A DNA stretch of 64,000 nt, from the NCBI GenBank assembly GCA_003260075.1, contig QLIY01000178.1:143214-207213 (forward strand). Reading direction: 5' to 3'. Of the stretch, positions 39,033 through 51,160 are shown piece by piece (the first letter of the stretch is position 1; each line of letters opens with the position of its first letter). The translations under genes were made by a program, and so were the position numbers. This stretch comes from Phallusia mammillata. Lineage: Eukaryota; Chordata; Ascidiacea; Phlebobranchia; Ascidiidae. The notes under the pieces were generated by a model that saw nothing but the letters and a program-made list of their open reading frames with translations, was not told the origin of the DNA and ran no database searches.

Positions 39033-39466
39033 TGAGAATGCGATATAAAAGGTGTGCTGACTTATCAGGACTGAGTAACAATAATTGCACCAGTATAACA
39101 TCAAATGACGGACATTAAAGACTGCAATCGTGTTGCAAAAATCACATGGTATTACTCGAGGTGTATGACTGTAATAGTGTGGGAGGATAAACATGTGAAT
39201 CCTAAATATAGTCCATGCATGAGATTATTATACAACATATTTGCTTCAGATAAATGTAGGCTCTTTACCAACGTTGTTTCACTTGTAGTTCTCAGTTGTG
39301 TTAGAAAGACTATGTTTTGTATAAAAGCTATTTGTTTTAAGCTTTAATGTTTGCTGTTGTGTCAGTAGAACAGTAAAAAATATGTATAATGATTTTGCAT
39401 GATGTATTTCAGTTTCATGTTTTTAATTAAGTATTAGGGCAACTAAATTGTTTAGATTGCCAAAAC

Positions 39467-42400
39467 ATGTCTGGAAATGTTGCCTCAGGTACAGTGAACC
39501 TAAGTGACCTTGAAGAGAGGCTAAAGAAGCTAGAAAGCAACTTTCAATCCAAGAAAAGACCTACCAACAAACTGGGACTTAACTTTGGTGCGCAACCAAA
39601 TCATCCAACTGTCCCAGCCCAAAGACCTCAAAGTAAATTTTCAAAGTGTTTGAAAAAAGCTAATGTCATTTTTTTAGCTGTGAATAGTCCATTGTGTGTT
39701 CAGTAATGGTTGAACAAGTAATATATAAATACTATTTTACAGTGTCATTAAATTTCCAATCGTCTGCACCTGCATCGACTTTAAACTCCATGTCACAGCA
39801 GATGGCACAGCCAAGAAAAAAACAAATCTCTTTTTCTATTCCACCGCCGGAGAAAAGTCATGAAAGGTAATTGATACCTATATTGGTTATACATAGCCTA
39901 AGAATTGACAATACCTCAAATATTGTAATTATATAACACATGATCATACACATGCTATTTATGTCAGTTCTCCACATATCATGTTACCCACATGTTTTGT
40001 TGACATTTTGCTAAAGATGGTTGTAACATTTCCAGGTATAGTAAATCATAAATGAGTAACAACAACCAAATATTACTGATTGTTTTTGTTAATGTATAGT
40101 TTTTATTTTTTGTTTTTGTCTGTTTGTAGTGAAAGAGTTAACCAAAGACTACAAGAAGTTTACCAACAAACTGGAAAACTGAGGATAGGTGGAAAAGTTT
40201 TACAGGCTCATGTCCATGAGTTTGATAATCTGGGGCAAATTGGAAGTGGCACCTGTGGCCAAGTGTACAAAATGAGATATAAACCTATTTCTTATGTCAT
40301 GGCTGTAAAGGTACAAACTGATTTACCTTTCCGTTATATGTTTGTTTATATATATCATTTGTATTCCTTAAAAAAATGCCCATTGTGAAGAACTTTCAGA
40401 ACAGTAAAAATACATACATATTAGAACTTTTAAAATAAATCAAATTAGATTTTGTGTTGTGTTTTTTTGAATTCCTTGTGATTGCCATCAGTGTATGGTT
40501 TAAATATACAACTATTATGTATATATGCTTATCTGTCATTTATCCATAACCTAGTTAACCTTGCACTTTTCTCAGCAAATGAATAGATCTGGAAACAATG
40601 ATGAACAGAAGCGAATTCTCATGGATCTGGATATTGTGCAAAAGAGCCATGATTGCCCCACAATAGTGACTTGTTTCGGAACCTTTGTGACAGAGGTAAC
40701 AATTGACAAATCCCAGTGATTTTCACATCATTGATTTGTTCACTTTAATCACACAAACTATTTTTAAACATAACAGTGCAACAAAAACTGTGATCCATCC
40801 TTAACTTATAGATCATTTACAATGAAAATCTTTACAATCAGGCTTTAAACTTTTGTAAAACCTTTAGTAGGTGTCATTAAAAACTGTAAAATGACTGACT
40901 AGTCCTGATGCAAACCTGACAAACCGTGAGTAATTGACTGTTTTATAGAGTTCTGTGTGGATTTGTATGGAGCTCATGGAAACCTGCTTTGAAAAGTTAA
41001 AAAAGCGAGTTCAGGGACCGATGCCCGAAGTTATTTTGGGCAAACTGACTGTTGCTGTAAGTGATTTACATGAAATGAAACTTGTGACTAAATTGTTATA
41101 CATGTGTGAAAAACACCTAAAAAGTAGTCATTGAAAAATCAATAAAAATTTGAGAAAAATAACAGTCCATATAGACGGAAAAAGCGCCATGTTGTATATG
41201 GCCCCTCATATCACTAATGATGGCATGAGCATTTACTGAAACGTTTGAATAATAAAGCATGCCGCTTTTTACATCCATTTGGGCCAATATTTTCCTCAAT
41301 AAACTTATGAACAGATCAGTGTATAGTGTATCAACTAACCGTTTTATAATTTTCTGGTTACTAGAAAAAATAGGCTTAAATGTTAACACTTTGTTTTCTA
41401 AATTTAAAGGTTTTTGCTTAACAAATAATGTACTGTACTTTGAAGGTTGTCCAAGCGCTTAATTACCTAAAGGAACAACACAACGTCATACATCGCGATG
41501 TGAAACCGTCCAATATCCTCGTGGGTAACAATGGCGTCATCAAGCTGTGTGATTTCGGAATCAGTGGGCGACTTGTAGACTCGCAAGCAAAGACAAGAGC
41601 CGCTGGTTGCACAGCATACATGGCGGTACGAAAATGACATTAGTACTGCTTACTTCTTATATTTCAGTTTTGTTGTCCTAACTTGTGGGTTCCGTGAGAA
41701 AAACAAGGGGCCCACGCCAAAAGGAACCGAAAACGAACTTGCTCAAGACTGTTGTGCAAACACTCAGCCTGTGAACTTGGTTTTAGGCCAACTTTAATTG
41801 TAGACGCATGTTTTGTTGTCATTTTGTCAAGTTTCCTTACTTTGCCATTTTACTGAATAAGGTAAATTTTTATCCGAAAACACCAATATTATCTAAAAAC
41901 AGGTGAGCGACATGGTTTCATTTCATAAAAAGTTTTTAAATACAACTTTTCTTATCGTCAGTAAACAAAAACAAAACCGTAAATATAAAGATTCAAAAGT
42001 TATGTATTGAAACGTTGCGAAAACGAACGCACTTCGCAGTATGGAGTGGCCAAAAAGTTACAAAGTTATTATTCAGATCCGTACTTAGTGTTCCCAACCA
42101 AAGAGTTTTTTTCAAATACCGCTCGATGTGAAAAAACTGTTTAAAACTGCTTTTCTTTTATTTGAACAGCCAGAACGAATCAGTCCTGACCCCAACCACC
42201 CGAACTACGATATTCGTGCCGACGTCTGGAGTTTAGGGATTTCCCTGGTAGAACTTGCCACCGGACGATTTCCCTACAGCGACTGTAAAACCGACTTCGA
42301 AATGCTGACCAAGATATTAGAACAGGAACCACCTTCTCTGCCGCCCGACAAGGGTTTTTCAATTCACTTCCAGAAGTTTGTTACTGCCTGGTAGGTTTCC

Positions 42401-42941
42401 ATAACATCGACTCTGGTTAGATTATGTCATGTGATGTGATGTAAAATGCGAAACTATGCGGTGGTTGGATATACAAATCCGTTTAGTAACGCATTTAATT
42501 TAAAGTCAAATGAAGCAAAACTTTTAGACACTGGCTGTGTTTATTTTTTTTGTATAAAATGGAACTAATTTTACCTTTTAATTGTTGTTTGATTATATAG
42601 GCTATGCTATTCTTTAATGCATGCAACTTCCATATTTTCACAGCTGTACCAAAGACTACAGAAACAGACCTAAATACCGTGAACTTCTTGCCGACGAATT
42701 CGTAAAACGATTCATATTTGCCAATGTGGATGTCACCAAATGGTTGGGACAGATCCTCTATCCCCCAACGGGCACTACAGCTTTTCCAATTGCAAGGACT
42801 GCCAGTGGCAACGTTGTAAAACCTACAACAACCGACCCTTTTGCATTTGCTGCCGAAATCACACAAGCGCAATTTGCAAAACATGCTAGGACTCGTTCGT
42901 TAGACTTCAAAGATTTCAACAGAAAGCCTGGTACCAAGTGA
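39467..42941 (+). CDS. MAP2K7: MAP kinase kinase 7 (JNK activator)
   Basis: Eight exons: 39467-39632, 39743-39866, 40130-40310, 40576-40695, 40949-41056, 41446-41625, 42170-42390 and 42644-42941. They give 465 residues. The N-terminus has a coiled-coil-like start ([19 protein letters not shown]) and a basic motif [10 protein letters not shown] that fits a MAPK docking site. Kinase motifs are all present: GSGTCGQV (135-142), catalytic Lys157 (MAVK), HRD 249-251, DFG 269-271, and APE. The activation loop SQAKT (Ser279, Thr283) corresponds to the MKK7 SKAKT phosphosites. The phrase [17 protein letters not shown] is characteristic of MKK7 rather than MKK4. MKK7 is phosphorylated by MAP3Ks and activates JNK. 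The C-terminal tail after the kinase domain is lineage-specific. Confidence 0.96.
41130..41330 (+). repeat. Family B repeat with flanking inverted arms, MKK7 intron 5
   Basis: The core CTAATGA, TGGCATGAGCATTTACT, GAAACGTTTGAATAAT lies at about 41214-41253. On both sides are inverted arms: GAAAAAGCGCCATG at the left, GCATGCCGCTTTTT at the right, with a weaker outer pair TTGAGAAAAATA and TATTTTCCTCAA. Confidence 0.6.
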
Positions 42942-44190
42942 TTGTCTTTCAGTCCGTGCGTCGAATCGTCGTTGAGATTTCAGCGCATTTTAGCTTTCCA
43001 TCAGTGTTTCTTAATATTTTTAGGAGGTTGATATAGCTGCTTTTATATGTCAAGTGTAATGTCTCTGTCCGTTGTTTGCACTCTTTGCGCTAATAAAAGT
43101 ACTACCAACTTTCGAGAGTAAATGCAGTTCTCACAACAAAGATCTGTCTTGAATTTTTGTTCAGGATGCAAGGACCTGTAACTAGAGTTTTTGGCGGCCC
43201 AAGTCAACACAAAAAATCCCGTAGTTGGCTACGATCTTGCCACAATTGGCTACCCTTGAACATGCCCGATGTTTCGGACCATAATAATTTTTTTGAAGAT
43301 AAATCGAGAACAGCCGACGTAACTTTGCACAACGCCATTAGTATGTGTAATTAAACAACGTGGGAAAGGGCAGGTTAGTAACTGAAATTAACTTGCGGTG
43401 GAACTGGATTCGCTTCGTTGACCAATCCAAATCGGACTTTGGACCTTGGCACAAAACATTCGGCACAGCAGATGGGAAAAGTTCTGTGTTAAATAATAGG
43501 TGAATGGTTGTAGGAAAGTGCAGAGTCATAATTTTGTCTTTTGCCCAATGCGGTCTTACAAATTTATTTAGCTTGGTTAATGTGTAACTGCGCATAAGCA
43601 CGCTGTTGCTACACCGTGTATAGCCTATACACGCACATCCGAATGTTCGACCGAGTTGAGAATTGAGATGGTATAGTGTAGTTAAAGTTAATCAACAAGT
43701 TTTGCAGAATAAGTCAATCAGCTAATTGACGTTTGTGGTCACCAACAAGCTATTTTTCAAAAAGAATGTTTTCCAGGCCCATTTTCTTTGTTAGGAAGTA
43801 ATGTTGCAACTTTTACAATGCTTACACCAGTATCAATTGTTTTAAAATGAGCAAATCAGATAATAAGTGGTGGTTAGTAAATAACTACATCGTGTTTCTC
43901 AATTCTAGTGACCGGTGATATGGTTGCAGGCATATTTGTATCGTCTAACCTTATTACTGTGACTCCAACTCTATTATTGTCATCAGTCATCTATCTATTG
44001 AAAATAAAAGTGTGGTTCAGTTATTTGTGTTCACTGTTCACACATAATTGCTAAAAATAAAACAGCCTGTATTAATTTATGTTATCAATTTCGTTTTATT
44101 ATAGTTTATTTTTTTTGTTACCATGATGCAATTTGTTTTTAGTTTTCTTAGAGAGCAATTACTATCTTTATTGAACTGCAAAATTTAAAG
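42942..44190. other. Intergenic region, MKK7 to CRAT
   Basis: Contains the MKK7 3' UTR and the CRAT promoter/5' leader. An AG preceded by TTTTCTT near 44152 could be a spliced-leader acceptor for CRAT, but this is not proven. No other gene is seen. Confidence 0.5.
43092..43097 (+). terminator. Poly(A) signal, MKK7
   Basis: AATAAA lies about 150 bases after the MKK7 stop. Confidence 0.65.
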
Positions 44191-46077
44191 ATGCTGTCTG
44201 CAAAACTAAAAATACAGTTGTTGAGAAACTGCATCCTCGGACTGCAGTCCCAGCTTTTATCAAAGTCGAGCTACATGCCGGGTCGCTTTTATAGCCACCA
44301 AGAAAGCCTCCCACATTTGCCTGTTCCTCAACTGCAGCAAACCTTGAAAAAATACTTAAAAACCATTAGGCCATTGGTGAATGATGCAGACTTTCAGAAG
44401 ACACAAATTATAGTAGAGGAGTTTGGAAAGTCCAACGGATTGGGTGAGCAACTTCAAAAAGTTTTGGTAGAAAGAAGCAATGAGAAGGAAAACTGGCTCT
44501 CTGATTGGTGGTTGGAACAAGCATATCTTCTGTCTCGTGCCTCTGTAGTAATTTATTGCAGTCCCTCTGTATCATTTCCAAGATATAACTTTCAGGGCAC
44601 ATTGGGTCAGGTTCAACAAGCAGCAAAGGTCATTTCTGCCATTCTTGACTACAAGATTGATATTGACAATGAAGCTCTTCCTGTTGAGAAATTGGGTGGA
44701 AAGCCACTTTGCATGGATCAGTACTATCGTGTTTTATCATCCTGCAGAATTCCTGGAACCGAAAAAGATGACATCAATTCTTTTTCAAGGGCCTTTAAAC
44801 CACCCCAGCATATTTCAGTTGTTTACAGAAACAACTTCTTTGAACTGGTTGTTTACCATGCAGATGGTACTCCACTATCTGTCAAAGAATTGGAAATTCA
44901 ACTGCAAAGGATAGTTGATTCAGTTACAACAGAAGTTCCACCAGTTGGAATTCTTTCATCATTGGACAGAGATCGTTGGGCAAAAGCATATAGGTCCCTA
45001 GTTGGTGATGCAAGCAATCAAGCATCAGTGAAGTCAATTCAGCAATCCATTTTCACCTTATGTTTGGATAGATCTGACTCTTCATCAAACAAAAATTGGA
45101 GGAGTGACTTTGCATTAAATTGCTTGCATGGTGGTGGAAGCCAGTTAAACACTGGAAATAGGTGGTTTGACAAAACCATTCAAATGGTTGTGGATGAAAA
45201 TGGCGGTGTTGGTTTAGTATACGAGCATGCCCCTGCTGAAGGCCCTCCTATTGCTGCTTTACTGGATCATGTGTACAAGTTCTGTGAAAATATTCAGAAC
45301 GAATCTGGATCAGCCATGGATTTACCATCACCAAAAGCTTTGCCTTTCAACATAAGCCCTGATCTTTCAACACGAATCCAAGAAGCATCTGAAACCATTG
45401 ATGATTTTTACAAGACTATTAAACTAGAGGTGGTAGATTTCAAAGAGTTTGGTAAAGATTTTATCAAGTCACAAAAGATGAGTCCTGATTCATTCATTCA
45501 AATTGCATTGCAGTTAACTTATTGGAGACTGCACAAAAAGCAACCAGCCACTTATGAAAGTGCTTCCCTACGCCAGTTTAGACTAGGTCGCACGGACACA
45601 ATTCGATCGTGCTCAAATGAATCACAAAATTTTGTGGAAAATGTTGACTTGCCTAACCTGCAAGTTGCAGAAAAAAACAAACTGCTCAAAGATGCTGTGA
45701 CTGCTCACCGACAATATGTAGGAGAAGCTGTAACGGGCCAGGGGATTGATCGTCATTTGCTAGGATTTCGACTTGCAGCAGCAGATGCAGGCCTACCTGC
45801 TCCAGATATAATTAAAGATGATTCATATAAACGTGCAATGCACTTTAATCTGTCAACAAGTCAGGTGCCTTCTAAAGCAGATCTATGCATGGCTTTTGGG
45901 CCAGCAGTGTTGGACGGATATGGAGTATGCTACAATCCAAAGGATAGCAAAATTCTAGTGGCAATCTCAACGTTCGATTCATACCCAGACTATGACTCTA
46001 AAACATTCAGTGAAGAATTATTCAAAGCTTTTTGTGATATGAGAGATATTCTGATTTCTGGTTCTGCCAAGTTGTGA
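44191..46077 (+). CDS. CRAT: Carnitine O-acetyltransferase, intronless
   Basis: One uninterrupted frame of 628 residues, the normal length for animal CRAT. The enzyme reversibly moves acetyl groups between CoA and carnitine, buffering acetyl-CoA in mitochondria and peroxisomes. The N-terminus is basic, amphipathic and lacks acids for about 35 residues, as in a mitochondrial presequence. The last three residues are AKL, a peroxisomal PTS1 signal also found on vertebrate CRAT. The catalytic His is at residue 346 in YEHAPAEGPP (human His343). The carnitine/CoA-site motif STSQ occurs in HFNLSTSQVPSKADL, and GQGIDRHLLG is the conserved choline/carnitine acyltransferase block. It is the only gene in the window with no intron. 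Confidence 0.96.
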   Translation: MLSAKLKIQLLRNCILGLQSQLLSKSSYMPGRFYSHQESLPHLPVPQLQQTLKKYLKTIRPLVNDADFQKTQIIVEEFGKSNGLGEQLQKVLVERSNEKENWLSDWWLEQAYLLSRASVVIYCSPSVSFPRYNFQGTLGQVQQAAKVISAILDYKIDIDNEALPVEKLGGKPLCMDQYYRVLSSCRIPGTEKDDINSFSRAFKPPQHISVVYRNNFFELVVYHADGTPLSVKELEIQLQRIVDSVTTEVPPVGILSSLDRDRWAKAYRSLVGDASNQASVKSIQQSIFTLCLDRSDSSSNKNWRSDFALNCLHGGGSQLNTGNRWFDKTIQMVVDENGGVGLVYEHAPAEGPPIAALLDHVYKFCENIQNESGSAMDLPSPKALPFNISPDLSTRIQEASETIDDFYKTIKLEVVDFKEFGKDFIKSQKMSPDSFIQIALQLTYWRLHKKQPATYESASLRQFRLGRTDTIRSCSNESQNFVENVDLPNLQVAEKNKLLKDAVTAHRQYVGEAVTGQGIDRHLLGFRLAAADAGLPAPDIIKDDSYKRAMHFNLSTSQVPSKADLCMAFGPAVLDGYGVCYNPKDSKILVAISTFDSYPDYDSKTFSEELFKAFCDMRDILISGSAKL

Positions 46078-46354
46078 TTTTGACATCTTTGTTTATTTAT
46101 TTCAGATTTATTTTGTTTAATTCTATGCATGTTGGAAAATAATTGTTTGCCGCATAAATCAATATGTGCCATACTGTCATTGCTTAAATGTTAAAAAAAG
46201 TTATTTGTGAATACATAGGTACGTTTAGAATTTTTTTGGCCTAAAATGTTTCTAGATTTTTTTGATTTGTTTATATATACATCATAAAGTACTTTTCATG
46301 TCGCATTGAACTGAAAATCTATCTGCAACAATTTCTGTACTTTTTTTCAAATCA

Positions 46355-46360
46355 AATAAA
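46355..46360 (+). terminator. Poly(A) signal, CRAT
   Basis: AATAAA lies about 280 bases after the CRAT stop. Confidence 0.55.
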
Positions 46361-46834
46361 AGGTATCTAAAACTTGTTTTGTATTTTAAAACGAAAACAA
46401 ACGAAAAAGGGGGCAAAACTAAGTGAGACTTTTTCCCAATATTTATTTTATTGGGTTTTATTGCCACCTTGCAGTAAAATTGCTCCAATCACAACTGTTT
46501 TCTGCGTGGGCTCGCGGATATGCAATAGGCTTGGGGTGCATGGTAAGGACGAAGCACCCAAAATCATGTGATTCCTTGGGGTGCGTTAGTTAGTTTGGCT
46601 TGGTAAAAGACGACACAAATACGCTAGAGTTATCGAGTTTTTAACACCTGCCCAAATTTTTATGAAGCGCATAAAACGAGGCGCCGGCATGCGAAGGGCA
46701 AGAGGGGCACTTGAATTTCAATGTAGCCTACCTCAAAGTTAACAAATTTTGGATGAAAAAAAACTGATGAATTGAAAAGGCGATATGGACGCGTGGCTAC
46801 GTGGGATTTTTTTTACTTCGCAGCATGTTTTAGG

Positions 46835-47272
46835 CAGGGAGTCGAACCGGAACTGAACCCGAACCCGCGAACCGGTTTGAGCGGTTAATTTCATTAAACC
46901 CGAACCGAACCCGAACCGCTAATTACGATTTTCTAAAAACTCGAACCGGAGTTGAACGCTACATTTTGTTTGGCGTTGGACCCGAACCGGAACTGAACCA
47001 ATAAAAAATGCAGTCTGTTTTATATTTGGTGATTTTTTCAAAACAGCGTACTAAAGAATACAGGAGATAACACTTACGGGGCGTGTCAAAAATAACAGTG
47101 CACTGGCAAATTTCTTTGGATTTTGATAAGGCCAATTTGCCCGAACCGGAACAAAACCCGAACCCGAAAATATACATTTTCAAAAACCTGAACCGAACCC
47201 GAACCCTTAAAAACAAAACCAAGTAAACCCGAACCGAACCTGAACCCATATGACAAGCGGTTCGACTCCCTG
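46835..47272. mobile_element. hAT-like element rich in CCGAACC repeats
   Basis: The ends CAGGGAGTCGAACCG and CGGTTCGACTCCCTG are perfect inverted complements. The 8-bp duplications GTTTTAGG (46827-46834 and 47273-47280) are identical. The 438-bp body has dense irregular AACCCGAACCG motifs near both ends on the same strand. It has no coding capacity. Confidence 0.9.
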
Positions 47273-47445
47273 GTTTTAGGTTTTAAACTTTTAATTGTAC
47301 AGTACATAATTCGAGTGCATGGTTGTTTGATATCGTAAATATGTGTCAAATTTTGCCCCCTTTTGCAAATTTTCTGCAGGCGCCTATGACTGGAGGTCAT
47401 TATTTGTAGTTCTGGGTGGAACGCACTACGCACAGCAGCTGTGGG

Positions 47446-47612
47446 CAGTGTTTTTTTAAGGTGTTTTCTCCAGCGGTTTCCCAAAATTTGCCAGTAGCCT
47501 AATAAATAATTCGTTTAAGCAAATATGGCTATTTTTTGGTATTTAAATGAAACACTTGCGGTCTCTTAAAACTACTTAGCGGTCACCCAAACCAAACCTT
47601 AAAAAAACCCTG
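47446..47612. mobile_element. hAT-like miniature element, family C copy 2
   Basis: The ends CAGTGTTTTTTTAAGG and CCTTAAAAAAACCCTG are inverted complements. The flanks GCTGTGGG (47438-47445) and GCTGAGGG (47613-47620) match at 7 of 8. The right half is nearly identical to the copy at 22058-22221. Confidence 0.88.
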
Positions 47613-48751
47613 GCTGAGGGTAGCCTATTATAAAACGGCGTAAAATGAGTGTTTTATATTTATGATCAGGGAAGATTTGACCAATTTGAAAGAACGTGCT
47701 TTGTGAGTAAACGTAACTGGGTATAAAAGGTTTAGGTGAGTTGGGTTACAGTTAGATAAACGGAAATTGAAAATTAGTCATTTAAATTAAAAAACAAAGA
47801 GCTACGGGTCGGCCAGAGTGCTAGACCACCGTAACTCCACAAAAAGTACCCCCCAGTACCCAGTCTGACAAAGTTCAAACTGTTTTCTTTGTAACCGTGT
47901 CTTCTTTGTAACCGCGAAAGGTTTAATGAAATCATTTCACAAAAAAGTATTTTATTTCCCCACAACTTCCATGCAGGGAACACGCAGATATTTAGCAATG
48001 CTGAAAATTGCGTCGTGTTATGCCACACAACACAACTACTGCAAATACCCGTTTGCACAATCTAAAACAGCTAACAAATGCATTTTTACGTCATTTTATA
48101 GACGTGCTGCGGTCCCTGTTTGGAAAAATATCACTTGTCCATAGAAATAATAAAAAAATAATGAACAGTGAAAAAAAGGAGATAAAGCAGACATGAATTG
48201 TTTACGCTGTCTGAAAGTGTGTCGGCAATTTGATCGTAAAGAAAGTTGCTGGTTTAAAATTCCTTTATTTCCTTTTCTCTGTAAAGTATTTCTGTTTTTA
48301 TTTTTGACAATAATGAAACGAATGAATGTTATTTATGAAGTCAGTCAGCACTGGAGCAGATGGTAGCGTATAAACAAAACTTCCAAAGCCAAAAGAAACA
48401 GACATTTTTGTGTTTAGGCAGTCATATGAAAACTTGAGGGCATATAAAAGTTTCAGATGTTTTTCATTTACAGTACTATTACAACAGTTGTGTTTGGTGT
48501 ATGTTTTTTTTATGTTTGTGCAGTGTATTAAAGTTCTAAAGTAAAACTCATAATTTTGTTCAGTGTAGACTGTAGACATAACTGGTACATTACAAAAATA
48601 TATACAACTAACTCATAATATGTACTTAGTTTTCAGTTTGTGGTAGTAATAATAATCAGTTTGGAAACGAAGGCCAAGCACATTGTTCTAACGTGGAGTG
48701 TAAAGAACTCTGATCAATTGCTGTTTGTTTCCGAGCTGGTGGGCATACAAA

Positions 48752-51093
48752 ATGCCCAACAAGTTTCTATTTAGTGGAATTTTATTGTTGTACTATTTCC
48801 AACATGTCAATGGTAAGGGTTATATTTTATATTGTGTGGTTATATTTTGATTTTCATACGACAAGTTTTTTTAAACAAGTCTAACATTATCATGTTTTAT
48901 TTTCTGTGTTAAAAGTAAAATGCAACTGTTAAATGGTATAATTAGTGTATTGCTTGATTAGTATATAAATTTTAAATTAAGTGAGTTAAAAGTTTCATGG
49001 AAAAAATTATCTGTTTTTTTTGCAGGAATAACGTGCCATTGTGGTGGAAACCTCATTAACCCCGATTGCAATGATTCCAGTTTGTGCACTGTGCCCGATT
49101 CTGTTTGTTATATCAATATACAAAAATTGGAGACTTATGAACAGGTGTGAATGACATTATTTTTATGGTTATCTTTGTAGTTTACAAATATCTTACTTAC
49201 AAGACTAGGGGGGGGGGATGGAGACTTATGAACAGGTGTGAATGACATTATACAAATTTTTTATGGTTATCTTTGTAGTTTACAAATATCTTACTTACAA
49301 GACTAAGCTACACTTCCTAAAAATGTTAAATTTATGAATTCAGACAAATGTTGCAACATCTGCAAGATTTTTATTAACTCGTGAATGTAAAAACAAAACC
49401 AACACGTTGTTCAATACAGTACCGTACTAAATTGAGCAAAAAAGAGTAGAAATCATAACACAAAAATATACATCGAATATTATACAATGTAAAACTAAAA
49501 TTCCAAGTAACTCAACAAGTCAAGTGAATTAAATAGTTTTACAGCTGGTTCAAATTTGTTGGTGCAACATTTAAATACTGTTTTTTTCTTCTAGCCTGTA
49601 ATTCAATGGGGTTGTCTCGAAGGTACATCACTCCAGCCACTGGGTCGACCCTTTCTTTGTCAACCAGTGGTTAACCCAATAATACAAACTCGATGCTGTT
49701 ATAAGGATTATTGCAATGACATGAATGTCGTACCTGTACCAACATTTAGTCCACCTGATGATGATATGCCTGAAGGTAAAACTATAGTATTTTTTCTCTT
49801 GTGCTTTGTTGTGGTGAGCTGTAAAAAAACACTGATATATATTTGGATGAACAAATATATTTTTATTGGATGAACATATAATATTTGGATGTATATATTT
49901 GGATGAACATATATATTTTTTTCACAAAGCATTTAGTTTAATACAGTGGTTCCCAACTTACTGTTTTATCGGACGCTATACTGACTCATGTATATGCTTA
50001 ATACTTGTTTGAAAACAACAATTTTAAGAAGAAAAGGGAAAATGAAAAAAACACCAAACAGAAACTTTTGCTTTTTTTGTAAAAAAAGTAAAAACAAACA
50101 TGTTAAAATATTGAAAACTTGTGGTGCAACTAATTTCCAGAAGGCCCAGTTTGTGGTCACAAGCCATGGGCTTTGCAACATTGCTGTATCTCTTTGGTTA
50201 ACATAAATCCAAGCATAAATTGGTCAGATCACGCCATGAGTCAATTGTGTTGTCAGAACGCCAGCTGATTCGAAATCCTATGTTTATGTTGGCCTTGTTA
50301 TGTGATCTAGGCCATGCGCTACTTGGTTAGTGGGTTACCGCCAGCGCAAACACGCAAGGCGCACGTTTCTCAACACCACTTCGCATGTTCGTACGTATTG
50401 CATGTGTCTTGTATTGGTGACAAGCGTAATACTTTATGTCAGAGTCTTCCAAATGCTAAAGTTAGATTTTGAGTATTTCTTCATTATCACATTAAACAAC
50501 AACACATGTATATATTAGTTTAGCATGTCTCTTTATACAGTGACCTGATTAAACGCCAAGCAACCAGCTTGCATTTAACAAACTCATTTTTTGTGTGATG
50601 CTTGACGTGTAAAGGGAAATTGGGGGGGGGGGCGCCAAGCAACCAGCTTGCAATGTCAGCAAAAATGTAAATTTATGCCACGAAATGTCAACGGTATTTT
50701 AGGCCTTTAACAAACTCATTTTTTGTGTGATGCTTGACGTGTAAAGGGAAATTACTTCTTAAGTTATAGAACGATAACGACTTGGACTTTCTCCAATTTA
50801 ATAGTCCTCGCAGTTCATCCCAAAATAACAATATAATTTCGCAGTTTTAAATAGTTTTCAGTAAAAAAAAAGTCAGTGCCCAAACAAATATGAAGTGTGT
50901 TATTGTCATCAAAAGAAACAACTGTAAAAAAGCGGCACACGTATTTATTTTTTTACAGTGGCCCATAAAGCGCGTCATGTCTGATAGTGCCAACAGCCCG
51001 TTTTCTAACTTTGAAAGCGCCTCGTACGCAAGCAGTGGTTGTAATGCTGCTGAACAATCATATGTCAAAGATAGCAACTTACAGCGTTTATAC

Positions 51094-51160
<67 letters not shown>

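Larger units (their letters stand above)
36569..39466. other. Whirlin 3' region to MKK7
   Basis: No gene is seen. The near part is probably whirlin 3' UTR, with ATTAAA at 37202-37207 as a possible poly(A) signal. A short (AT)n tract lies near 37533-37545. The far part holds a 209-bp duplication (37731 and 38824) and a C-bridged duplication (38368-38594). An undetermined base is at 37729. Confidence 0.55.
46078..48751. other. Intergenic region, CRAT to TGF-beta receptor
   Basis: Holds the CRAT 3' UTR, two hAT-like miniature elements (46835-47272, 47446-47612) and probably the receptor promoter. No further gene is seen. Confidence 0.6.

Noticed and set aside
43157..43354. Possible alternative last exon of MKK7
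   Set aside because: It lies beyond the MKK7 poly(A) signal at 43092 and has no recognisable similarity.
46835..46860. tRNA gene suggested by a B-box-like GGTTCGACTCC
   Set aside because: No A box or cloverleaf can be formed. The motif is the inverted terminal repeat of the element.
46845..47250. Telomere-like repeat array
   Set aside because: The CCGAACC motifs are irregular and enclosed by transposon ends with target duplications, so it is an element body, not an interstitial telomere.
49945..50220. hAT-like element starting CAGTGGTTCCCAACTT
   Set aside because: A left end is visible, but I found no matching right end or target duplication.
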